The notes: generated by a model not told the origin, from the sequence alone. Shown: positions 6,328 through 15,164, counted from the stretch's first letter. The stretch is 64,000 nucleotides of DNA from Microbacterium sp. LWS13-1.2 (GCF_040144835.1 NZ_CP151632.1:1364001-1428000); one strand, 5' to 3'. Made by a program: numbers and translations.

Positions 6328-9041
6328 TTCTTCGCCGCGGGCTTGCGCGTGGTCGTCGTGCGCCGCGCCGGACGCTTGGCCGGACCCTTCGCCCGCTTGT
6401 CGGCCAGCAGCTGCACCGCGCGCTCGAACGTGACCTCCATCGCGTCCTCGCCCTTCGGGATCGTCGCGTTCGTCTCGCCGTCGGTGACGTACGGACCGAA
6501 CCGGCCGTCCTTGAGCTTGATCGCCTTGCCGCTCGTGGGGTCGGCTTCGAACTCCTTCAGCGCCGAGGAGGCGCCGCGGGCGCCATACTTCGGCTGCGCG
6601 TACACGGCGAGCGCCTCATCGAGCGTGATGTCGAAGATCTGCTGCTCGCTCTGCAGCGTCCGCGAGTCGGTGCCCTTCTTGAGGTACGGACCGTACCGGC
6701 CGTTCTGCGCGGTGATCGGCTCCTGGGTCTCGGGGTCGAGGCCGACCGTGCGCGGAAGGTCGAGCAGCTGGAGTGCGGTGTCGAGGTCGATGGTGTCGAC
6801 CGACATCGACTTGAAGAGGGACGCCGTCCGCGGTTTGGGCGCTGCCTCTTTCTTCGCGCCGCGCTTCTTCGGCGCGGGCTCGGGCTCGACCGCGACGACT
6901 TCGCCGGTCTCCTCGTCGACCTCTTCCGCCGCCGGCGGGTCGGTCTCCTGCACGTACGGGCCGAAGCGTCCGTCCTTCACGACCACGAGCTTGCCGCTCG
7001 CCGGGTTCTCTCCCAGCACGCGGTCGCCCGCCACGGGCGCGTCGATGAGCTCCTGCGCCCGCGACGGGGTCAGTTCGTCGGGCGCGAGATCCTCGGGGAT
7101 GTTGACGCGGCGGGGCTCGGCATCCGGATTCTCCTTGTCGGGCACCTCGAGGTACGGCCCGTACTTGCCGAACCGCAGGGTCGCGACATCGCCGATCGGC
7201 GTGGAGTTGAGTGCGCGGGCGTCGATCTCGCCGAGGTTCTCGACGATGTTGCGGAGACCGACGTGGTCGGTGGAGCCGAAGTAGAACTCCTGCAGCCAGT
7301 CCTGGCGCTTCTGCTCGCCGCGTGCGATGGCGTCGAGGTCGTCCTCGAGCGCCGCGGTGAAGTCGTAGTCGACGAGGTCGGCGAAGTGCTGTTCGAGCAG
7401 GCGCACCACGCTGAACGCGAGCCAGCTCGGGATCAGGGCCTGGCCGCGCTTGGTGACGTAGCCGCGGTTCAGGATCACGTCGATGATGCTCGCGAAGGTC
7501 GACGGGCGGCCGATGCCCTTCTCCTCCAGCGCCTTGACGAGGCTGGCCTCGGTGTAGCGCGGCTTGGGGCTCGTCGAGTGTCCCTTCGGCTCGACCTCGC
7601 GAAGCCGCAGCACGTCGCCCACGGCCATCGCGGGAAGCGCCTGGTCGTCGGACTTGTCGGCGTCGCTGCGCTTCTCGTCGCGCCCCTCTTCGTAGGCCTC
7701 GAGGAAGCCCTTGAAGGTGTAGACGGTTCCGGAAGCCGTGAACTCGGCACGACGCCCGCCCGCCGCGACCTCGAGGGTCACGGTGGTGGTCTCGTACTTC
7801 GCGTCGGACATCTGGCTCGCCATGGTGCGCTTCCAGATGAGGTCGTACAGGCGGAGCTCGTCGCGGTCGAGCTGACTCGACACGTCGGAGGGCGTGCGGA
7901 AGGTCTCGCCCGACGGGCGGATCGCCTCGTGCGCCTCCTGGGCGTTCTTGCTGTTGTTGCGGTAGGTGCGCGGGTTCAGCGGCACCGACGCGGCGCCGTA
8001 CATCGCGACCGCCTGCTCGCGCGCGGCCTCGATGGCCTGCGTCGACAGTGCGGTCGAGTCCGTGCGCATATAGGTGATGTACCCCTTCTCGTAGAGCCGC
8101 TGTGCGACGCCCATGGCGTGCTTGGCGCTCATCGAGAGCTTGCGCCCGGCCTCCTGCTGGAGCGTGGACGTCGTGAAGGGGGGCTTGGGGCTGCGGGTTC
8201 CGGGCTTGGACTCCAGAGCGGTGACGGATGCCTCGCCCGCAGCTTCGATGGCCGCGGCGAGCTCGCGCACCTGCGCCTCGTCGAGGACGACGACGGCCTT
8301 CTTCAGCTGGCCCTTGTCGTCGAAGTCGGTGCCGCGGGCGAGAACTGCGCCGTCGAGGCGCGCGAGGCGCGTCGAGAACGACTCGTCGATGCCCTGCGGC
8401 CGGTTGGGCGCAGCGAGCGCCTCGATGTCCCAGTAGGACGCCGACACGAAAGCCATCCGCTCGCGCTCGCGGTCGACCACGAGGCGGGTGGCGGCCGACT
8501 GCACACGGCCCGCCGAGGTGCCCTGCTGAACCTTGTACCAGAGCACGGGGCTGACGTCCCAGCCGTACAGGCGGTCGAGGATGCGCCGGGTCTCCTGGGC
8601 ATCGACGAGCGCGAGGTCGAGTTCGCGCGTGTTGCCGACGGCGGCCTGGATCGCGTCCTTGGTGATCTCGTGGAACACCATGCGCTTGACCGGGACCTTG
8701 GGCTTGAGCGTCTGGAGCAGGTGCCACGCGATGGCTTCGCCTTCGCGATCTTCATCGGTGGCGAGCAGGAGTTCGTCCGCCCCCTTCAGCGCGCGCTTGA
8801 GCTCGGCGACGGTCTTCTTGCCGCGCTCGCTCTCGACGTAGTAGGGGTCGAAGCCGTTCTCGACGTCGATCGAGTACTTCCCGTACGCCTGCTTCTTGTC
8901 TGCCGGGATGTCGCGCTTATCCGCGAGGTCGCGGATGTGGCCGACCGAGCTCAGCACCTCGTAGCCGTCGCCGAGATACCCCTGGATCGACCTCATCTTC
9001 GTCGGTGACTCGACGATGACGAGCTTCTTGCCTTCTGCCAA
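6324..9041 (-). CDS. topA: DNA topoisomerase I
   Basis: Type IA topoisomerase of about 905 residues that relaxes negative supercoils. TOPRIM features are at the N-terminus (KLVIVESPTK, then DEDREGEA); the catalytic Tyr is Tyr324 in ITYMRTDS, counted from my start. The C-terminus has several actinobacterial repeats (KDGRFGPYV and similar) instead of zinc fingers and ends in a Lys/Arg-rich tail. I prefer the TTG at 9041 because AGAAAGGA lies about 9 nt upstream and it yields the usual start (M)AEGKKLVIVESPTK; an in-frame ATG at 9071 would add ten atypical residues. A possible -10 (TATGGT) just upstream gives a short leader. Confidence 0.95.
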   Translation of the reverse strand: MAEGKKLVIVESPTKMRSIQGYLGDGYEVLSSVGHIRDLADKRDIPADKKQAYGKYSIDVENGFDPYYVESERGKKTVAELKRALKGADELLLATDEDREGEAIAWHLLQTLKPKVPVKRMVFHEITKDAIQAAVGNTRELDLALVDAQETRRILDRLYGWDVSPVLWYKVQQGTSAGRVQSAATRLVVDRERERMAFVSASYWDIEALAAPNRPQGIDESFSTRLARLDGAVLARGTDFDDKGQLKKAVVVLDEAQVRELAAAIEAAGEASVTALESKPGTRSPKPPFTTSTLQQEAGRKLSMSAKHAMGVAQRLYEKGYITYMRTDSTALSTQAIEAAREQAVAMYGAASVPLNPRTYRNNSKNAQEAHEAIRPSGETFRTPSDVSSQLDRDELRLYDLIWKRTMASQMSDAKYETTTVTLEVAAGGRRAEFTASGTVYTFKGFLEAYEEGRDEKRSDADKSDDQALPAMAVGDVLRLREVEPKGHSTSPKPRYTEASLVKALEEKGIGRPSTFASIIDVILNRGYVTKRGQALIPSWLAFSVVRLLEQHFADLVDYDFTAALEDDLDAIARGEQKRQDWLQEFYFGSTDHVGLRNIVENLGEIDARALNSTPIGDVATLRFGKYGPYLEVPDKENPDAEPRRVNIPEDLAPDELTPSRAQELIDAPVAGDRVLGENPASGKLVVVKDGRFGPYVQETDPPAAEEVDEETGEVVAVEPEPAPKKRGAKKEAAPKPRTASLFKSMSVDTIDLDTALQLLDLPRTVGLDPETQEPITAQNGRYGPYLKKGTDSRTLQSEQQIFDITLDEALAVYAQPKYGARGASSALKEFEADPTSGKAIKLKDGRFGPYVTDGETNATIPKGEDAMEVTFERAVQLLADKRAKGPAKRPARRTTTTRKPAAKK

Positions 9042-9108
9042 CGGGGGCGTCCTTTCTTCGACGCAAACCATACACGCCAGTTATCGGTACAGGCGCTGTG
9101 AGCCGGGA

Positions 9109-9426
9109 TCACGGCGGTGGGCCTGCGCGTGCCGCGGCCCGCGCGGTCACCGGTCCCAGCTGCGCGGAGACGGTGATCGTCGCGATGAGCCCGTCCAGTC
9201 GGCAGTCCTCCACGGTTGCTCCGAACGTGCCGGCGACCTCGGCTGCACGCTCGCACGGAACTCCCGGGATCGCGCCCGATGCAGCGTCCGCTGCGGCAAG
9301 GGCACCGGCGTCCGCCGCGGATGCCAGCCGCTGCCCGGCGACCGCCGCGCCGCCGACCATCGCGAGACCTGACGCGAGGACCGCCGCGGCGGCCACGATA
9401 CCGGTGACCGCCATCGTTCCCGGCAT
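9109..9426 (-). CDS. Rv3654c-type TadE-like small exported protein
   Basis: 105 residues with one N-terminal hydrophobic helix (VTGIVAAAAVLASGLAMVGGAAVAGQRLASAADAGALAAADAA). This matches the actinobacterial Rv3654c family, which closes Tad pilus clusters and is thought to be a minor pilin or pilus-associated protein. A stop codon five codons upstream limits the start. It is the last gene of the minus-strand tad group, separated by about 120 bases holding a hairpin. Role inferred from family and position. Confidence 0.75.
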   Translation of the reverse strand: MPGTMAVTGIVAAAAVLASGLAMVGGAAVAGQRLASAADAGALAAADAASGAIPGVPCERAAEVAGTFGATVEDCRLDGLIATITVSAQLGPVTARAAARAGPPP

Positions 9427-9503
9427 CAGCGGCCGCCCTCAGTCGGCCCGACGCCGCGGCGCGGAGCGGACACCGCGCCCGATCGACGAGGCCGCGGAGC
9501 GGA

Positions 9504-9531
9504 CACCTCGCCCCCCGGGGCGGGCGAGGTG
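9504..9531 (-). terminator. GC-rich hairpin between tadE-like and Rv3654c-like genes
   Basis: Inverted repeat CACCTCGCCC/GGGCGAGGTG with an 8-base centre. It could attenuate transcription into the last gene or protect the upstream mRNA. Two copies of GCGGAGCGGACACC flank its left side (about 9459-9506). No T-tract. Confidence 0.4.
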
Positions 9532-9547
9532 CGACCCCCGCGCCGTG

Positions 9548-9883
9548 TCACAGGCCGCCGCCCAGCGCGCAGCCGGTGGCGGTGATCCGGAGCCCGAACA
9601 GCGCCGACGCGGACGCGCTCACGCACACCAGCTCGCCGCGCGGGACGATGTCGACGGATGCCCCGACCACCGCCGCCGACACGGCGGAACGCGCACGCTC
9701 GTCCGACTCGCCGCGCGCGCTCAGGCGCGCGGCGTCCGCCACGGCATCCTGCAGGCGCACTTGCCGCGACGCGCCGGCGAGCGCTCCGACTCCGACGACG
9801 AGCACGAGCACGAGGGCGGGCAGCGCGACCGCGAACTCGGCGACGACCGACCCGCGGTCGTCGCCCAGCCGCGGGCGGCTCAT
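9548..9883 (-). CDS. TadE family minor pilin
   Basis: 111 residues. The N-terminus DDRGSVVAEFAVALPALVLVLVVGVGAL is a class III prepilin signature: Gly followed by Glu at +5 and Phe at +6 and a hydrophobic helix, so cleavage is expected after the Gly of RGS. TadE-type pseudopilins are part of the Tad pilus. The start at 9883 overlaps the stop of the DUF4244 gene as ATGA; the longer open frame upstream is a shadow. Confidence 0.82.
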   Translation of the reverse strand: MSRPRLGDDRGSVVAEFAVALPALVLVLVVGVGALAGASRQVRLQDAVADAARLSARGESDERARSAVSAAVVGASVDIVPRGELVCVSASASALFGLRITATGCALGGGL

Positions 9884-10122
9884 GCCACCGTGAGCGCGCG
9901 TCGCACGAGGTCCGTGAGGATGCCGCGCACCTCGTCGCTGCGCATGATGACGACCAGGAGGCCCGCGAACGCCACGGCCGCCATCGTCGCTATCGCGTAT
10001 TCGGCCGTCGCGGCGCCCGTGTCGTCGGCCGGCGCGCCGTCGACCCGCTGTGGGCGGAAGAGGCGCTCCGCGCGTCGACGGGTGAGAGTCGGCAACGAGG
10101 GCTTGCTCCAGGGGAAGGACAT
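9880..10122 (-). CDS. DUF4244 protein, probable Flp-type major pilin
   Basis: 80 residues. After a charged leader of about 37 residues comes DDTGAATAEYAIATMAAVAFAGLLVVIM, which carries the Flp prepilin pattern G/xxxxEY followed by a hydrophobic helix. DUF4244 proteins occupy the pilin position of actinobacterial tad loci (Rv3656c in M. tuberculosis), so this is likely the major subunit after processing by a TadV-type peptidase, which is not in this window. It overlaps the tadE-like gene by 4 bases. Confidence 0.82.
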   Translation of the reverse strand: MSFPWSKPSLPTLTRRRAERLFRPQRVDGAPADDTGAATAEYAIATMAAVAFAGLLVVIMRSDEVRGILTDLVRRALTVA

Positions 10123-10233
10123 GATTTCTCCGTTCGATCGAAGGGTGTGCGGGCACGGTTCAGGGAGTCGGGACGCGGTGAGCCGAGCGCCCGCCGTCGC
10201 GTGCCGGGCCGGAGGCCTTAGGCGCCGACGCCG

Positions 10234-11274
10234 TCACAGCGAGACCGACATCGTCGACATGACGCTCAGCATCATCGGGGCGACTCCGAGCAGGAGGAAC
10301 GCGGGCAGCGTGCAGACTCCGAGCGGGAGCAGCAGTCGCGATGAGAGTCGCGCGACGCGGAGCCGCCCGTCGATGCGGGCCCGGTGGCGCTCGTGGGAGG
10401 CGGACGCGCGCAGCAGCTCCACCGCCGGCACGCCGGCCGTGCGGGAGAGCGCCAGCACGGCATCCACGTCATAGCTTCCGGCCTCGCGAGCGGCGTCGGC
10501 GTGACGTGGCGCCGGCGCAAGCCCGACGCCGACGCCCTCGGCCGTCGGCGGCCGCGCGGCGCGGGATGCGCGGGCATCGCGGACGACCGAGCGCGCCCGA
10601 TCGATCGAGACACCACCCGTCAGCGCGATCGCGATCAGCTCGGCTTCGAGACCCGGGATGTCATCGGACGCGTGGGCGCCGCGCACCAGGCGCGACGTCC
10701 AGCGCTGCGCCACCACCATGAGGATCGCACCACCGGCGAGGCAGGCGAGTCCCAGGGGGTTGGTGAAGAGTGTCCCGAACGTGTCGAAGCCCAGCGCTGC
10801 TCCCAATCCGACCGCCACGAGCGGCAACCAGCTCATCAGCCGCGCCGTCCCGGCCGGTTCGGCGAGCGCGACACGCACATCGTCGGCCGCCTCGTGCGCG
10901 TCGCGCAACGCGACGGCCAGCCCGCGCAGGCACTCGGCGAGGGGCGCTCCGACGACGAGGGCGACCTGACAGGCCGCCGCGACATCGGGCCATGCGCCCG
11001 GTCCGGCTGCCGCCACCGCCGCGGGCAGGGGCATCCCCGCGTCGATCGACGACACGACCAGTGCCGCCGATGGATCGCCCGCGTCGGCGAGGTGCTGCCA
11101 CGCCCTGGCGGGAGACACCCCGGCCTGCAGCAGCACGGCGAGCCGCAGCACCGTCGCAGCGACATCCGCGGCCGGCGACGGGGCCGACTGCCCGCGCCGC
11201 CGCAGCAAGCGCCCCCGCGACGCCAGACCGCCGAACCGGCCCGACCTATCGGACGCCGGCTGCGGGCGCGTCAT
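10234..11274 (-). CDS. Tad pilus inner-membrane platform protein (type II secretion F family)
   Basis: 346 residues with hydrophobic segments near LMSWLPLVAVGLGAALGF, LACLAGGAILMVVA and the C-terminal LLLPLGVCTLPAFLLLGVAPMML. Two four-helix T2SSF-like blocks are seen (RLAVLLQAGVSPARAWQHLA and LEAELIAIALTGGVSIDRAR), so one polypeptide seems to cover the roles split between TadB and TadC elsewhere. Start chosen at 11274 because it overlaps the tadA stop (ATGA). It presumably forms the membrane platform worked by the TadA ATPase. Confidence 0.82.
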   Translation of the reverse strand: MTRPQPASDRSGRFGGLASRGRLLRRRGQSAPSPAADVAATVLRLAVLLQAGVSPARAWQHLADAGDPSAALVVSSIDAGMPLPAAVAAAGPGAWPDVAAACQVALVVGAPLAECLRGLAVALRDAHEAADDVRVALAEPAGTARLMSWLPLVAVGLGAALGFDTFGTLFTNPLGLACLAGGAILMVVAQRWTSRLVRGAHASDDIPGLEAELIAIALTGGVSIDRARSVVRDARASRAARPPTAEGVGVGLAPAPRHADAAREAGSYDVDAVLALSRTAGVPAVELLRASASHERHRARIDGRLRVARLSSRLLLPLGVCTLPAFLLLGVAPMMLSVMSTMSVSL

Positions 11275-12617
11275 CGCTCGCCGACCCATCGCGCCTCCTC
11301 GATGGCGAGGCGACCGTCGCCGTCCATCACCGGGCGCCCGGCCGCGACGATGCGCCGCGCTCCGTCCGCGCCCCTCTCGACGTGCAGCACCAGCCCGATC
11401 GCGCTGGCCGCCTGGCGTGCCAGGGCATGATCGTCGAGCCCCGCGAGGGCGCCGAGCGCCTCGAGCCGGACGGGCACGTCCCGCAGGCTGTTCGCGTGCA
11501 CCGTCCCGGCGCCGCCGTCGTGACCGGTGTTGAGCGCCGACAGCAGCTCGCGCACCTCGTCGCCGCGGCACTCGCCGACCACGAGCCGGTCAGGGCGCAT
11601 GCGCAGGGCTTCGCGCACCAGCCGCGCCAGACCGATGCCACCGGCGCCCTCGATGTTGGGCTGGCGCGCCTCCAGCCGGACGTGATGCGGGTGCACGATC
11701 CGCAGCTCCGCGACATCCTCGATCGTCACGATCCGCTCATGGTCGGGAGCCTCGGCGAGCAGTGCGGCGAGCAGGGTGGTCTTCCCGGCGCCGGCCGCGC
11801 CGGAGACCAGGAGATTCGCTCGCGCCGCGATCGCCTCGCCGAGCCGGCGCCGCATGCGTTCGTCGAACATGCCCGTACGCTGCAGGTCGTCGAGCGTCGC
11901 GACCTCCAGACGCGGCACGCGGATCGAGAGCACTGTCCCCTCCGGTGCGATCGGCGGCAGGACGGCGTGCACGCGTATGCCTCCCTCGAGCCGCACGTCG
12001 ACGCACGGCGTCGCGTCGTCGATGTGCCGCCCGCCCGCACCGATGATTGCGACGGCGAGATCGCGTACCTCTTCTTCTGTGGCCCGCCACTCGCGTGCCG
12101 CGACGACCCCCGCACCGCGGTCGACGAAGAGTCCCGCGCCGCCGTTGACGAAGAGGTCCGTGACGTCGGGTTCGTCGAGGTACGCCGCGAAGGGCGCGAG
12201 CACCGCGGGCCGCTCTTCGGCGGTTCTCCGCGCGGGAGGCGGCGCCTCGCGGCGATCGCGCAGTCCATCGCCGCGCGGGGGCGGCGTCTCCGAGCCGCCG
12301 TTGCGAAGCACGCCCGCGAGTGCCGTGTCGTCCGCGGCAGCGCCGCGCTCCGGCACCCAGGAACCACGCGCTGACCGCCCTGCGAGTGCTGTGCCGGCGC
12401 GTTCGACAGGTGTGACGGCGCGCGACGCGCGATCAGCCACCGCGTGCTGGACCGTTCCCCGCTCGGCAGCCGCGCTCTTCGCCACCGGACGCCAAGCCAC
12501 CATGCCTCCCACGTCAGCACCCTCACGGGCAGAGCGGGTCCCTGCATCCCATCCGTCCTTCACCGCCGGCGCAGCGCCGACACCGGAGCGGGGGCGGGCG
12601 ACGAAGGGAGCGGACAT
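11271..12617 (-). CDS. tadA: TadA-family pilus assembly ATPase
   Basis: 448 residues. The ATPase core starts near residue 138 (VLAPFAAYLDEPDVTDLFVNG); Walker A is GAAGAGKT at 273-280, the Asp/Walker B region LVVGECRGDE at 345-354, and the His box GTVHANS at 371-377. CpaF/TadA proteins power assembly of Flp pili. The first 135 residues are low-complexity and Arg/Ala-rich, longer than usual; the start is nonetheless supported by a TANNNT element exactly 6 nt upstream. No septum-site/TadZ gene precedes it, unlike Rv3660c in M. tuberculosis, so this is the promoter-proximal gene of a tadA, tadBC-like, DUF4244, tadE, Rv3654c operon. Confidence 0.9.
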   Translation of the reverse strand: MSAPFVARPRSGVGAAPAVKDGWDAGTRSAREGADVGGMVAWRPVAKSAAAERGTVQHAVADRASRAVTPVERAGTALAGRSARGSWVPERGAAADDTALAGVLRNGGSETPPPRGDGLRDRREAPPPARRTAEERPAVLAPFAAYLDEPDVTDLFVNGGAGLFVDRGAGVVAAREWRATEEEVRDLAVAIIGAGGRHIDDATPCVDVRLEGGIRVHAVLPPIAPEGTVLSIRVPRLEVATLDDLQRTGMFDERMRRRLGEAIAARANLLVSGAAGAGKTTLLAALLAEAPDHERIVTIEDVAELRIVHPHHVRLEARQPNIEGAGGIGLARLVREALRMRPDRLVVGECRGDEVRELLSALNTGHDGGAGTVHANSLRDVPVRLEALGALAGLDDHALARQAASAIGLVLHVERGADGARRIVAAGRPVMDGDGRLAIEEARWVGER

Positions 12618-12623
12618 GCCCCG

Positions 12624-12629
12624 ACGCTA
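12624..12629 (-). promoter_or_regulatory. -10 element for leaderless tadA
   Basis: TAGCGT on the minus strand with a 6-nt spacer to the tadA ATG. It decides in favour of the long N-terminus over internal starts. Confidence 0.5.
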
Positions 12630-12718
12630 TGAGTTGACCTACCGTCGTCTGACGGCGAACCGAGCGATCCGTGGATGACTCACGCCCACCAGCGGTTGGG
12701 GAGGAGCGGGTGACAAGT

Positions 12719-12734
12719 GGAGCGGTACCGCTCC
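12719..12734. promoter_or_regulatory. Perfect 16-bp palindrome, candidate operator
   Basis: GGAGCGGTACCGCTCC is fully self-complementary. The half-site GGAGCG resembles actinobacterial LacI-family operators (GGGAGCGCTCCC type) but with extra central bases. It lies about 100 bp upstream of tadA and 305 bp upstream of acs. No regulator gene is adjacent. Confidence 0.45.
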
Positions 12735-12745
12735 CAAAAATTAGA

Positions 12746-12778
12746 GGCGGCATCCCATGGGGGGAATGGGATGCCGCC
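12746..12778. terminator. Hairpin with 13-bp perfect stem in the tadA-acs gap
   Basis: GGCGGCATCCCAT pairs with ATGGGATGCCGCC around a 7-base purine loop. It looks like the other terminators of this genome (same GGATGCCG core) but lies upstream of both neighbouring genes, so it may isolate the divergent promoters or attenuate an upstream transcript. Confidence 0.6.
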
Positions 12779-13039
12779 AAGCGCGGGCCCGAATTCGGGG
12801 GGTGACGTCGGGCGCCGCAATGCCAGAATCGAAGTTCGGCCAACGGTCAGCATATGCGAGGTAGGGGGCCCGACAAAACGAAAAGGAGAGGATTCTCACT
12901 GATATATCGGTCCGAGTCCAACATCACCTCGCCACCTACTATCGGGGGTAGTCGCGTCCGGCGCCTCTGGGTACATTTCCTGGCAGACTCGCCGACACCC
13001 CTCGGCGTCCACCTCAAGCCCGCAAAGGAGCGCGCTCCC

Positions 13040-15034
13040 ATGAGCGAACAGTCACCTGTCACGCAGTCCGGAGGCAGCCAGATCGACCACCTGCTCACCG
13101 AGAAGCGGCACTTCGCACCCACGACCGAGTTCGCCGAGAACGCGGTCGCGACGGCCGAGCTCTACGAGCAGGCGAAGACCGACCGGCTCGGATTCTGGGC
13201 CGACAAGGCGCGCGACCTCCACTGGCACACGCCGTTCACCGAGGTCCTGGACTGGTCGAATCCGCCGTTCGCGAAGTGGTTCGCCGACGGTGAGCTCAAC
13301 GTCGCGTACAACTGCCTCGACCGTCACGTCGAAGCAGGCAACGGCGACCGCGTCGCGCTGCTCTGGGAGGGCGAGCCCGGCGACGAGCGTCGCGTCACGT
13401 ACGCCGAGCTCACCGACGAGGTCAAGCGCCTGGCGAACGTGCTCGAGGGGCTCGGGATCGGCCAGGGCGACCGCGTCGCGATCTACCTGCCGATGATCCC
13501 CGAGGCGGTCGCCTCGATGCTGGCGGTCGCCCGCGTCGGCGCCATCCACTCGGTCGTCTTCGGCGGCTTCTCTGCTGACAGCCTGCGCGCCCGCATCGAC
13601 GACGCCGGAGCCAAGCTCGTCATCACCGCTGACGGCGGCTACCGCAAGGGCAAGGTCTCCCCGCTCAAGCCCGCCGTCGACCTCGCCCTCGGCGATCGCG
13701 GAACCGGCGAGCAGGAGACCGTCGAGCACGTTCTCGTCGTCAAGCGCGGCGACAACGAGGTCGACTGGACCGACGGTCGCGACCTGTGGTGGCACGATGT
13801 CATCCCGGCCGCGTCCGGCGAGCACGAGGCGCAGGCCTTCCCTGCAGAGAACCCGCTGTTCATCCTCTATACGTCGGGCACGACTGGGAAGCCGAAGGGG
13901 ATCCTCCACACCTCCGGCGGCTACCTCACGCAGTCGGCCTTCACCAACAAGGTCGTCCACGACATCCACCCCGAGACCGACGTGTACTGGTGCACCGCCG
14001 ACATCGGCTGGGTGACCGGCCATTCCTACGTCACCTACGGTCCGCTCGCGAACGGTGCGACCCAGGTGCTCTACGAGGGAACGCCCGACACCCCGCACCC
14101 GGGCCGGTGGTGGGAGATCGTGCAGAAGTACGGGGTCACCGTGCTGTACACCGCGCCCACGGCGATCCGCTCCTTCATGAAGCTCGGGCGGGCGATCCCC
14201 AAGCAGTTCGACCTGTCGTCGCTGCGGCTGCTCGGATCAGTGGGCGAGCCCATCAACCCCGAGGCGTGGATGTGGTACCGCAAGATCATCGGCGGCAAGA
14301 CCGCGCCGATCGTCGACACATGGTGGCAGACCGAGACCGGGTCGATCATGGTGTCGGCGCTGCCCGGCGTCACCGAGACGAAGCCCGGCTCGGCGCAGGT
14401 CCCCCTGCCCGGCATCTCGATCGACGTCGTCGACGAGGACGGCACCCATGTGGGCAACGGCAACGGCGGGCTCCTCGTGGTCACCGAGCCGTGGCCGTCG
14501 ATGCTGCGCGGCATCTGGGGCGACCCCGACCGCTTCGTCGAGACGTACTGGGAGAAATTCCAGACGCAGGGCTACTACTTCGCCGGCGACGGCGCGCGAC
14601 TCGACGACGACGGCGACGTCTGGCTGCTCGGCCGCGTGGACGACGTCATGAACGTGTCCGGCCACCGGCTGTCGACCACCGAGATCGAGTCGGCGCTGGT
14701 CGGCAACGAAGCCGTCGCCGAGGCTGCCGTCGTGGGCGCGTCCGATGAGACGACGGGCCAGGCGGTCGTGGCGTTCGTCATCATCAAGCAGTCGTACCTG
14801 TCCGCCCACGCCCCCGACGGCCTCGCGCAGAGCCTGCGCCTGTGGGTCGGCGAGCAGATCGGACCGATCGCGCGTCCTCGCGACGTCTACATCGTGGGCG
14901 AGCTGCCCAAGACCCGCTCCGGCAAGATCATGCGGCGCCTGCTGCGCGATGTCGCCGAGGGCCGCGAGGTCGGCGACACGACGACCCTCGCCGACACGGC
15001 GGTCATGTCCGTGATCTCGGCCCAGGTCAAGTAA
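13040..15034 (+). CDS. acs: Acetyl-coenzyme A synthetase
   Basis: 664-residue AMP-forming acetate:CoA ligase that feeds acetate into acetyl-CoA. The adenylation motif is YTSGTTGKPKG (in LFILYTSGTTGKPKGILH), followed by the WWQTETG and GRVDDVMNVSGHR motifs; the C-terminal KTRSGKIMRR contains the Lys that is acetylated in known Acs enzymes. Start chosen at the ATG 9 nt after AAAGGAG; the upstream open frame is unsupported. Transcribed alone, with a palindromic repeat directly after its stop. It complements ackA-pta at 44.4-47.9 kb, giving high- and low-affinity acetate routes. Confidence 0.96.
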   Translation: MSEQSPVTQSGGSQIDHLLTEKRHFAPTTEFAENAVATAELYEQAKTDRLGFWADKARDLHWHTPFTEVLDWSNPPFAKWFADGELNVAYNCLDRHVEAGNGDRVALLWEGEPGDERRVTYAELTDEVKRLANVLEGLGIGQGDRVAIYLPMIPEAVASMLAVARVGAIHSVVFGGFSADSLRARIDDAGAKLVITADGGYRKGKVSPLKPAVDLALGDRGTGEQETVEHVLVVKRGDNEVDWTDGRDLWWHDVIPAASGEHEAQAFPAENPLFILYTSGTTGKPKGILHTSGGYLTQSAFTNKVVHDIHPETDVYWCTADIGWVTGHSYVTYGPLANGATQVLYEGTPDTPHPGRWWEIVQKYGVTVLYTAPTAIRSFMKLGRAIPKQFDLSSLRLLGSVGEPINPEAWMWYRKIIGGKTAPIVDTWWQTETGSIMVSALPGVTETKPGSAQVPLPGISIDVVDEDGTHVGNGNGGLLVVTEPWPSMLRGIWGDPDRFVETYWEKFQTQGYYFAGDGARLDDDGDVWLLGRVDDVMNVSGHRLSTTEIESALVGNEAVAEAAVVGASDETTGQAVVAFVIIKQSYLSAHAPDGLAQSLRLWVGEQIGPIARPRDVYIVGELPKTRSGKIMRRLLRDVAEGREVGDTTTLADTAVMSVISAQVK

Positions 15035-15039
15035 GACCC

Positions 15040-15147
15040 CGGTCGTTGAGCGAAGGGCGCTCTAGCGTCCGCAGACGAAACGCCCCGGGACAGTGCGGAG
15101 AGTCCGGGGCGTTTCGTCTCGCTCGTTCCTCACTCGCTCAACGACCG
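15040..15147. repeat. Long palindromic repeat after acs, likely terminator
   Basis: Outer arms CGGTCGTTGAGCGA and TCGCTCAACGACCG enclose an inner stem AGACGAAACGCCCCGG(G)GAC/GTCCGGGGCGTTTCGTCT (15073-15091 against 15102-15119) with one bulged G. The same sequence family makes up the tandem array at 22391-22900 and a fragment at 45711-45735. Confidence 0.85.
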
Positions 15148-15164
15148 ACATCGGGCGAACGAGA

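Larger units (their letters stand above)
12618..13039. other. Divergent tadA/acs control region
   Basis: 422 bases without a gene and locally less GC-rich. It holds the tadA -10 element, a perfect 16-bp palindrome (12719-12734), a 13-bp-stem hairpin (12746-12778), a purine-rich AAAAGGAGAGG with no start codon at a suitable distance (about 12880-12892), a TATATC box near 12903 and an imperfect CTAC/GTAG dyad (12936-12951), then the acs ribosome binding site AAAGGAG at 13024-13030. The long acs leader could be regulated, but I recognise no known riboswitch. Confidence 0.7.

Noticed and set aside
7263..9008. 581-codon plus-strand open frame
   Set aside because: Antisense to topA, with composition of a shadow frame and no recognisable motif.
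12901..12951. Riboswitch upstream of acs
   Set aside because: Only a weak CTAC/GTAG dyad and a TATATC box are visible; no known aptamer pattern fits.
12854..13039. N-terminal extension of acs
   Set aside because: The open frame upstream has no conserved residues and the ATG at 13040 has a good ribosome binding site.
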